From Edaphochlamys debaryana (lineage: Eukaryota > Chlorophyta > Chlorophyceae > Chlamydomonadales): 64,000 nt of DNA. Position 1 is the stretch's first letter, and every line of letters starts with the position of its first letter. Both the position numbers and the translations under genes were made by a program. Shown here in pieces: positions 56,463 to 64,000 of this stretch. Location: positions 52,457 through 116,456 of the forward strand of contig JAEHOE010000218.1 of NCBI GenBank assembly GCA_016858145.1, given 5' to 3'. The notes beneath the pieces are model-generated. The model ran no database searches, was not told where the DNA came from, and was given only the letters and a program-made list of their open reading frames with translations.

Positions 56463-58676
56463 TGAGCCTGAGAGCCGTCCAGGCGTCCCAGGGGATCGGC
56501 TGCGGGACCTCTGCGGAGAGCCCGAAGGTCGGCGGCCGCCAGCTCCACCACTGCCACCGCGGCGGGGTTGACGGTCGCCTGAACGCTCGCGCTCGTGGTC
56601 ACGGCCTCGGCTCTCAGCACCTCGGTCGCGGGAGCGGGAGCGGCCGCGGCTGGACTGACGCCCTTCATCTCGGGATGAGGCGGGACGCCGTGGGTGGTCG
56701 TGCGTAGCCAGGCCTGGATCTCGGGGCCCCCCTTCGGCGGAGCCGAGGCGGCGGACGTCGGCGCTTGGGTGTGGTGCGGCTCCACCTCCTCGAGTTGGGG
56801 CCCAGACAGCTCCCCTCGCGCGTCAGCCTCCGCCAGCTCCTCGTCCTCGTACACGAGCATCTCCTCCTCGTCCAGCTCCTCCGCAGTGTCGAGGCTGGTG
56901 GCGAAGGCCACGCCGGCGCCGTCCGCGGGGCTCCAGTCCCATATGCGAATGCGGCGGTCGCTCAGCCCCAGCGCAGACGCCAGCGGGCGAGCGCAATCGC
57001 TGGGATCGAACCGTACGGTGGGGATGTGCACGGAGACGGTCTTGAGCCGGGCCTCGGCCTCGTCCACCGGGGGTGGCGAGGGCTCAGAGGGCAGCAGGGC
57101 CGTGGCGTAGCAGGCGCGGAGCGAGGCTGCCACCTTCTCCAGCTCCGGCGGGGCCGGAACCAGCGCCACGTGGCCGTTGATGGTCTCGTCGCCCTGGTGC
57201 AGCCCGGAGCGGAAGCGGAGGTGCGGGCGCGGGTAGTAGTTGTACAGCATGCCGCACTGGTGAAGAGCGGCCCGCCCCACAGCATGGTGAAGAGGCCGGC
57301 CGCCCAGTCGTCGGGGACGACCAGGAAGTCCCCGCAGACGCGCAGCTCGGACGCGGTGCCAGGCGTGATGACGTTCCATACGCGGGCGATGCCGAGGGGT
57401 CGGCTGCTCTGGCGCAGGGACTTGACGCCGGCGTTACAGGGCTCCAGCTTGACGCCGAGGCTCTCGTACAAGCTCTGAACCATGAGGCCCACCGTGTTGC
57501 ACATCGTGTCGGGACCGATGCCGGGAGGGAAGATCAGGGTGCCGTCGGCCTTGAGCAGGCCAGCGCCGCGCTTGGGGTCGCTGTTATCGACGTAGTGGAG
57601 GGAGCCGGCGAGCTCGCTCTTCAAGTACCGCTTGATCTCCTCTACCTTGGAGCCGGCGGTGGCGGCCGTGGATGAGCAGGCGAGGGCGGAGGCCTCGGGC
57701 GCCACCTCGGGGGTCTTGAGCAGATCCAGCAGCTCGGCCATCATCTTGCCCAGGATCTCGAGCGCCGCCGCCGTCTTGCCCGGCGCCATGGGGCCAAAGC
57801 GGACGTTGGAGCTGCCGTCCTTCATGTGCGAGAAGGAGACCTGCTCCACGGGCGGCAGGCGCATGGAGCTGGGCAGCGGCCCGGGGGGCAGCTGCCGGAA
57901 ACTGGCAGGCATGGGCTCCTTGGTGGTGTTGAAGGCCGCGGCCGAGGAGGCCTGCGGCGGCCACACGGTCTGGCCCTGGATTGGCGTTGGCGGCCCAGTC
58001 GGGGACACGGCGGGGCCGGTCTCCTTGCTGGCGAAGCTGCCGACGCTGTTGCACGCGCTCATACCCCTCCCCAGCTGGGAGACCGAAGCCGACGTGGCCA
58101 GGGCTGCGCCGGGGGTGCCGTACTCCACGTACGTGACGAACGTACCGTTGTACGGGTGCTGGGCCACCGAGAGGACGTCCGTGTGCAGAGCGGACGCCGA
58201 GCTCGGCGCGTACGAGGATGGCGGTGGGGTGCGAGAAAGGCGGAGCCCCGTAGCCCATGGGCCAGGACGGTGGCGGCGGCACACCGGGCGGCGGGGCCGC
58301 CGGGGCCCGGAAGGAGGCCGAGGACGCGAAGGCACCTGCAGGCGGAGCCTGAGGGCCTTGGCCGTAGCTGTAGCTGTGGCCATACGACGAGGGCGGCGGC
58401 GTGGAGTAGCCATAGCCGTAGCCGTAGGACGCGGGACCCTGGCCGTAGTGCAGCGCCACAGGCGGAGCCTGGGACTGCAGGTACGGCGAGGCCTCTGCAG
58501 CGTAGGCCGCGTGCTGCGGGTTGCCCTTGCCTCGGTTGTTGTCCTTGGGCTTGGCGTAGTCCTGCCTGCGGGGGCGGTCGCCCTGCGGCTGCTGCTGGCG
58601 CGGCGCCGAGAGCAGCGCCGCGTACTCCGGCTTCTTGCGGACCAGCTCCGCCCAGGCGTTGACTTTGCCGTAGCCC
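56463..58676 (-). pseudogene. gag-like region of the retroelement, interrupted by frame changes
   Basis: Reading begins MGYGKVNAWAELVRKKPEYA at 58676 (the frame is open upstream to 58750). After a Tyr/Gly/Pro-rich stretch (YGYGYGYSTPPP) the coding sense moves to another frame near 58215-58230, giving QHPYNGTFVTYVEYG and a helical section (LEILGKMMAELLDLLKTPE). A second change near 57262-57285 leads to CGMLYNYYPRPHLRF and an acidic stretch (ELDEEEMLVYEDEELAEAD). A third, before about 56470, leads into the protease ORF, where a CTLCSC motif appears. No classical CCHC zinc knuckle was found. The breaks could be inactivating indels, assembly errors in GC homopolymers, unrecognised introns or programmed frameshifts. 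Assignment as gag is by position only. Confidence 0.5.
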
Positions 58677-58692
58677 ATAGTGTGTCCTGACA
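58662..58692 (-). repeat. Right 31-bp terminal inverted repeat of the retroelement
   Basis: Exact reverse complement of 47475-47505. In coding sense it is the 5' end and contains the likely gag start codon (ATG at 58676, MGYGKV), only 16 nt from the repeat edge. That leaves essentially no 5' leader inside the repeat-bounded unit. Confidence 0.85.
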
Positions 58693-58712
58693 CGGGTCTT
58701 GATACCTTATGT

Positions 58713-58730
58713 GTCACACTGCTGTGTGAC
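58713..58730. repeat. Short perfect hairpin beside the retroelement 5' end
   Basis: GTCACAC-TGCT-GTGTGAC, seven-base stems with a four-base loop, 20 bases outside the right inverted repeat. It may be a transcription-factor-type palindrome or part of an unrecognised longer element end. Confidence 0.6.
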
Positions 58731-59790
58731 CTGCGCGCTTGCCTTTCCATCAGGCATGCTTGCGGTGTGGCGCTTCAGCCACTTCAGCGGCATGGGATCT
58801 GGAGCAGCCTGGGGTGCGGCCGCCCTGCCCTCGCTCCATTGCAGCCGCTCCTCACAAGCAGCGGAAGAGCACCGTCATTATGGCTCTGACAGTTTGGGGT
58901 TCCTCACTCTTTAAGTGTGGACCTGGTCTGGGCAAGCAGCTACTCGACACTGCAAATCCTGCAAGGAGTGTATGTTTTTGCTACCCGGGAACGCGACCTA
59001 GTGCCAGCGGGCAAACAGGGCGCCCATGCGTCATCTGCCCCAAGGGATTCCCTCATCCCTCTGGGCTGGGTGCTTGTGCTGGCTGTGCAGTGCTACCGCA
59101 GGCAGCGAGTCTGAGGGAGAAGGGGAGCCACGGCGCAGCTGAACCGATGGACAGAGCGAGGACCGGATCCGGATGGAATGCGCCGCTGATGCCCTTGCAA
59201 GGTAGCTCTCTGGCGCATGCTGCCCCTTGTCTGTCTGTCTTGCCGCGAACCAACGGCACCCGTGGCTGAGCAGCTAGCATTTGGTTATCCGCCGGCGAAC
59301 GTGACAGCAAATAGTTTTGCTGTGGCTGGGAGGGGGAGGGGGGGGGGCTGCTGCAGGGGCTGGGACCTGGGAGGGGGAAAGTGTCCCCGGCCGCCGGCAA
59401 CTCGACTCGTACGAGCCCGGTGACAGCTGGTCAGACTTCGAATCCAGTAACCGGACCATATGTGCGGCACAGAGGCAAGCAACTCATTCTAGGTACCAGT
59501 AGCGAAACACACAGTAACATAGCGTCGTTTGCGTGCGACGCCTGGTGGTGCGACGCGGCCGCGGTCGGCTCGCTTGAGGCCTACTGCGTTCTGCCTCACG
59601 CCATGATCGCGCCGCCAAGTGCTATTGATTCCTATCTGCTGCATGCTGTTCGGCTCTGCCAGCTCCGTTGATTTCCTGGGCGCGCAGATATTGGACACGG
59701 GTCGAGCGGGGAGTGAAAGTCCGCACGGCCCGTTTAGGATGTGGCGCGCTTGTAACACCGACCATACCGCAGACCAGATTCATAGCAAGC
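58731..59790. other. Intergenic between the retroelement and the secreted-protein gene
   Basis: About 1.1 kb with a G-rich run near 59330-59348. It could contain the retroelement's promoter, since the repeat-bounded unit has almost no leader, and the promoter of the plus-strand gene starting at 59791. No gene is supported. Confidence 0.45.
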
Positions 59791-62700
59791 ATGCGGCGGT
59801 GCAAGGTCAAAAACAACCCTCTGCTGACGTGCGCGCTCTTGCTATGTCTTGCCGGTCAGCGGGCAGCAAGCCTACAAGTCGCTGATAAGGTGCGAGTGAC
59901 GAGGGTTCGCGTGCTATGAGGTAACTCTGCTCGTCAGCTCGTCGGGCTGCAATCGGGTCGCCAGTGCACATGGCTCGCCTCGCAGAGTGCACTGCGCCCT
60001 CTCTCTCAAAAGCACTAGGACATCACGACGGCATGAAGCTGGTCACAAGGGGCCACAGCCTTGCAACTACCCGCGCGTACCCTGCCATTTCTACCCTGCG
60101 ACACGAAAGGATCGCCGCGGCCCTACCTTGGTCCAGGCACGCGTGGTGACTTCTCGCAACCGACTCCTGTCATCGCCCTACTTCCCACAGGATGGGCTCT
60201 CGGATTTGCCCGAAGCAGTTGCAAGACGTGGGGTCCAGGCACTACCTCAAAACGAGGACAAGGCGGCAACACTTGCGACATCCGGCCGTCACATTACAGC
60301 GTAGGGAGCGGAGTGGCTCCGCCCGTGGCAAATGGTCAACCCGCCTACTTCATGGTGAGTCCGGACTCCGAGATCAGGAAGCCTAGAATCATGCATGGTC
60401 CCTCTTCCTACGTGGGGTGGGAAGACCTGGGGAGGCCTCGGTGGAGAGCCCTTGAGCCCAACACCCAAAGTCGTGAACCTGGGCGCGGTCAAGTCTTCGG
60501 TGAACAAGAGGGAAGCGCTAGCGAACAGGCCGGAAGGCGTGGCAGCCCGCCCTGTGAGTGACAGCCAGCAGTCCCGGGTCCGTCGTCTGCCTTAGGAATT
60601 GCCTTTCTCCCTCTCTGCCAACGCCGTGCAGGTCTTTGTGCGGATGCTCAACCCCCAGCTGCCCATCCTGTCAACTATGTCGTACGGAGACGGACTGTTA
60701 AGGGGCGGGGGGGATAAGGAAGTGTGACGCTTGCGCCCACGTAGCGCGAGGGCCAGAGTTGTTGCCGTTACGGCCCACCACTCCGGACGTTTGAGGGGGT
60801 TGCTGAACCAGCCCTTGCCGCCCCTCACCACTTGACGCAAGCACTCGGCAGTACCAGGCGGTTCCGTACGGCATTAGTACGGACTCCTACGGGCGATCCA
60901 TATTTCTGTTGGATCGTGCCGTGGGCTCGGCGTACAGCGACTCGAGCACCCGATGCCTCCACGGGCCGCCGCTACGCGCCCCCGGCAACGTGACCCTCAC
61001 CTGCGTCGCCCAGGACGACGCGGGGTCCTCCGCCGAGGGCACCCTCGCGGACATGTACGTCTACCCCTCCCGCCCCGCGTGGCCGAGGGGCGGCCAGCTG
61101 GCCCTGCTCCCCGCCTCGCCCTCCGACCCAGCGGGGGGTGGTTCTACGTGGACGGGGACAGGCCGCCAGCAACCCTGGGTGGTTTCGGACCTCAGCTTCG
61201 CCTCAGCCTCGAGTACGGCAGCATGCCTTTCAGCAGCATTTCAGGGCATGCTGCGATTTTATCGGCTGACGCCAGCCGACGCCGACCCAGATGTTCTTGC
61301 CAATTGGGTCGACGTGGAGGTGGGTGGCGGGCCGGGGGTCACAGCATGGGTCGCAGCATCCCCACGAGCCCCACGGTAGAGTCTGGGCCGCCGTGGTGTC
61401 CGCCTTCTGATACCCGTGGAGCTGCCCTGATGCGCTGGCGGGTGGGGACGGACACGTGTAAACCTAAGCCGAGGGTGCTGAGCTGGTTGACCGGGGCACT
61501 CATCCAAGGGCACCCTTCCGCACCCTCTGCAGGACGGTGGTGGCCCTGTTCACACGGAAGTCGTCCACCACCTGGACTCTGAGCTTCCCGACAGGGTCGC
61601 CGCTGACCTTCAAGTTCAACTTCCCGGGCCTCTACCGGCTGACGTGGCTGGTACCCGACGTGGAGTTTCCGTACAGCGGCCGGCCGTACGCCTCGTCCGG
61701 GCCCATCGAGATCACGGCAGTGGCGGCGGACCCCAGCTTCGTGGAGCCGCGCACAACCGCTGCCGCCCAGCCCGCCGCCTCCCTCGCCGCCGCCCTCGCC
61801 GCCGCCGCCGCAGTCTCCTCGCAGCCCGCATGACGGGTGGTGGTGGTGGCCCCACCGGAGGAGGAGTTCCACATGGACAGCCCTTGCCACCAAGCTTGCC
61901 GCCCCCCAGCCCGCCGCCACTCGCCCCACCGCCGAGCCCACCACCGAGCCCTCCGCCGAGCCCTCCGCCGAGCCCTCCGCCGAGCCCTCCGCCGAGCCCA
62001 CCACCGAGCCCACCACCGAGCCCACCACCGAGCCCACCACCGAGCCCTCCACCGAGCCCGCCGCCGAGCCCTCCACCGAGCCCGCCGCCGAGCCCACCGC
62101 CGAGCCCTCCGCCAAGCCCTCCGCCAAGCCCACCGCCGAGCCCAACGCCCAGCCCTCCGCCGAGGCTCCGCCGAGCCACCGCCGAGCCCTCCGCCGAGGC
62201 CTCCGCCGAGCCCACCGCCGAGCCCACCGCCCAGCCCACTACCCAGCCCTCCGCCGAGGCCTCCGCCGAGCCCACCACCGAGCCCTCCACCCAGCCCTCC
62301 GCCGAGGCCTCCACCGAGCCCGCTGCCGAGCCCACCACCCAGCCCTCCGCCGAGGCCTCCGCCGAGCCCACCGCCGAGCCCACCGCCCAGCCCACCACCC
62401 AGCCCTCCGCCGAGGCCCTCCGCCGAGCCCACCACCGAGCCCTCCACCCAGCCCTCCGCCGAGGCCTCCACCGAGCCCGCTGCCGAGCCCACCACCCAGC
62501 CCTCCGCCGAGCCTCCGCCGAGCCCACCGCCGAGCCCACCGCCCAGCCCACCACCCAGCCCTCCGCCGAGGCCTCCGCCGAGCCCACCACCGAGCCCTCC
62601 ACCCAGCCCTCCGCCGAGGCCTCCACCAAGCCCACCGCCGAGCCCACAACCGAGCCCTCCGCCGAGGCCTCCGCCGAGCCCACCGCCGAGCCCACCGCCC

Positions 62701-64000
62701 AGCCCACCACCGAGCCTCCTCCGAGCCCTCCGCCGAGCCCTCCGCCGAGCCCTCCGCCGAGCCCACAACCGAGCCCAGCCTCCCAGCCCCAAGCCTCCCA
62801 GCCCCATGCCCTCGGTTCCGGAACCCCCTGTTTCCACTGTCGATGTCAACCCCCGATGCAACCCCTGACGCAGGACGCTTCGTACCACCACCCGTCCCTC
62901 GGCCGCGGCCTCACCACCGGCCCCGTCTGCTCAGCAAATGTGCCAGACGCGGCCAGCTTGTGCTGCCGTACAACCCGTACGGAGGACCTGTTGAGCAGTT
63001 CGTGGATGTCTACGGCATTCCTGCCAAGGTGGGGCTGAGGGGCATGCGACTCTTGCTTCGATCGCCAGCTAGTGTCATAGTAACAACCCACGACACGTGC
63101 GTCCCCGCGGCGCTCTTGCAGGGTGCGCTATGCCACCTGACGCTGACCGCCCGACCATGGTGGGTGGCGGTTGAGGTCTCCTGGGGTGCTCTTGGGGGTG
63201 CTCTGGCCTGCGACCTGGCTCGGCCCGGGACAGAGGCGGATGCGCGCTGACTCACTGGGTCGATCCCTTCGTCAACTTCGGTTTCTGACCCTTACGCACT
63301 CTTCCGCCGTGCCCGCAGTGGACCTGGGATGTGGACTTCTACGATGTCCGCCGCCGCTTCCCCGTGACCCTGTACGCACTCCGCGTGCCCACGCCTCGCG
63401 GCTGCCCGCCGCCCTCGCCGCCCAGGCCGCAACCTCCGCCGGGCCGCCGCTACCGCTATCGCCGCCGTCCCCGCCCACGTCGTGCGGGCAAGCGGAGACG
63501 GGGGCTGTAAACGCAGACGCCGAGAATGCTGAACTCTTGAATGACCTCTCAGCGGATGAGATTGTCGCGGCTGGTACAATCAGCCTCGACGCTGCCGCCC
63601 AGGAAGCCGCCTCGACACCCATCGTGGGCGGGCCCTCCGCGGACCAGGTGAGCCGGAGCCAGAGACACTCGCCGTTGCCGATATCGGTGTGTTAGGGGGA
63701 GCGACGGCGTGCAAGTGCGTGCTGACCAGGAGCAGCAGCTCTGGGGCCTCGAGGGGGAGGTGTGGGCTTGCATGAGGCGTAATCGGAAGCAGACGGGCCC
63801 CAGTTTTAGCGGAGCGCTAGGCCCACCGTACACGCTTGGCCAGGCTCTGTAGGAACGTAGCGCAGTTGCGCCTGGCCAGGCTTGGTAGGAGCGTAGCGCA
63901 GTTGCGACACACTGCTATATACGCCATTGAGGCCCTGCGTCTGCTCCTTGACCCCAGGTTCTGGTGCTGTACGTTTCCGAGCCGATGCAAGCGTCCGCAG
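59791..64000 (+). CDS. Secreted hydroxyproline-rich wall/matrix-type protein, partial (runs off right edge)
   Basis: Exon 1 (59791-59889) encodes a clear signal peptide: MRRCKVKNN, then hydrophobic [13 protein letters not shown], then QRAAS. Later coding stretches, each ending or starting at good splice sites, include [16 protein letters not shown] (to about 60354), [19 protein letters not shown] (from about 60632), [20 protein letters not shown] (from about 60852), [19 protein letters not shown] (about 61530-61830), a proline repeat (61913-62775), [18 protein letters not shown] (to about 63027), [18 protein letters not shown] (from about 63320) and [19 protein letters not shown] (to about 63648). 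A further exon starts near 63960 and leaves the window. Globular Tyr/Phe-rich modules alternating with an SPPP rod suggest an extracellular-matrix glycoprotein of volvocine type. Exact exon order and frames are not fully resolved, and no named family is assigned. Confidence 0.55.
61913..62775 (+). repeat. Proline-coding minisatellite, (CCGAGCCCT/CCA)n
   Basis: Nine-base units of the form CCGAGCCCW fill about 860 bp. In the first part (to about 62160) one frame reads (SPPP)n, the typical hydroxyproline-rich glycoprotein rod. From there a different frame reads SPPP/RPPP, while the first frame reads [12 protein letters not shown] repeats. The long glycine-rich open frames on the minus strand are complements of this repeat. 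Confidence 0.9.
63837..63908. repeat. Two tandem copies of a ~36-bp unit
   Basis: TGGCCAGGCTCTGTAGGAAC and TGGCCAGGCTTGGTAGGAGC begin two adjacent copies that both continue GTAGCGCAGTTGCG. It lies in an apparent intron near the right edge. Confidence 0.8.

Larger units (their letters stand above)
47475..58692 (-). mobile_element. Retroelement bounded by 31-bp inverted repeats, coding on the minus strand
   Basis: An 11,218-bp unit. In coding order: a gag-like region with frame breaks; a protease ORF; a pol ORF with reverse transcriptase, RNase H, a C5-methyltransferase-like domain, integrase and a PHD finger; an in-frame TGA; then a second methyltransferase-like domain. RT, RNase H and integrase are clearly of Ty3/gypsy (Metaviridae) type and order. 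Instead of direct long terminal repeats, the outermost recognisable repeats are inverted. A purine-rich tract (AAGGGGGGGAG in coding sense, complement of about 47520-47535) precedes the 3' end, as expected for a polypurine tract. No target-site duplication is visible next to the inverted repeats (CAGC on the left, CGGG on the right), so the true termini may differ. Confidence 0.8.

Noticed and set aside
58693..60600. Possible 5' long terminal repeat matching sequence left of 47475
   Set aside because: Compared by eye with 45000-47474, no direct repeat longer than chance was found. Only the inverted 31-bp repeat was convincing. A dot-plot could still overturn this.
61632..62891. Long minus-strand Gly-rich open frames (GGLGGGLGG repeats)
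   Set aside because: They are the complement of the SPPP-coding minisatellite. The plus strand has flanking coding exons and a signal peptide.

Overview
The window looks like nuclear DNA of a green alga, probably a chlorophyte of the Chlamydomonas/Volvox type. The evidence is very high GC, dense short GT-AG introns, alanine/proline/glutamine-rich proteins, a large PAS-domain membrane protein of the TmcB ('tiny macrocysts') type common in these algae, a secreted (SPPP)n hydroxyproline-rich protein and a large retroelement. There is no bacterial operon structure, and I recognised no rRNA, tRNA or CRISPR array.

Layout. (a) 1-3713, minus: N-terminal 13 exons of a TmcB-like gene that runs off the left edge. 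(b) 4534-9341 and 10636-13359, minus: two paralogues of a family with an N-terminal Cys/His zinc-binding module and a C-terminal block I do not recognise. (c) 15674-21061, minus: a 1,432-residue Q/P/G-rich protein of unknown function. (d) 21062-24348: intergenic. (e) 24349-28721, plus: third zinc-module paralogue. (f) 30757-44439, plus: complete TmcB-like gene of about 46 exons. Parts (a)/(b) and (e)/(f) mirror each other, so 1-44439 is an outward-facing inverted duplication around the Q-rich gene.

(g) 46835-47472: foldback element with perfect 188-bp inverted arms. (h) 47475-58692: an 11.2-kb retroelement on the minus strand, bounded by perfect 31-bp inverted repeats. It encodes a frameshifted gag-like region, a retropepsin-like protease with a downstream membrane segment, and a pol ORF that overlaps by ATGA. 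Pol contains reverse transcriptase, RNase H, a degenerate C5-cytosine-methyltransferase-like domain, an HHCC/DDE integrase and a PHD finger. One in-frame TGA separates pol from a second methyltransferase-like domain. This is the most unusual object in the window. (i) 59791 to the right edge, plus: a secreted hydroxyproline-rich wall- or matrix-type protein.

Exon-intron structures for the three zinc-module genes and the Q-rich gene were built by eye from GT/AG sites, reading-frame phase and comparison between paralogues. Three of them close in a single frame from ATG to stop: 516, 746 and 1,432 residues. Those for the TmcB genes rest on aligning the two copies. The right-hand secreted gene is only partly resolved.
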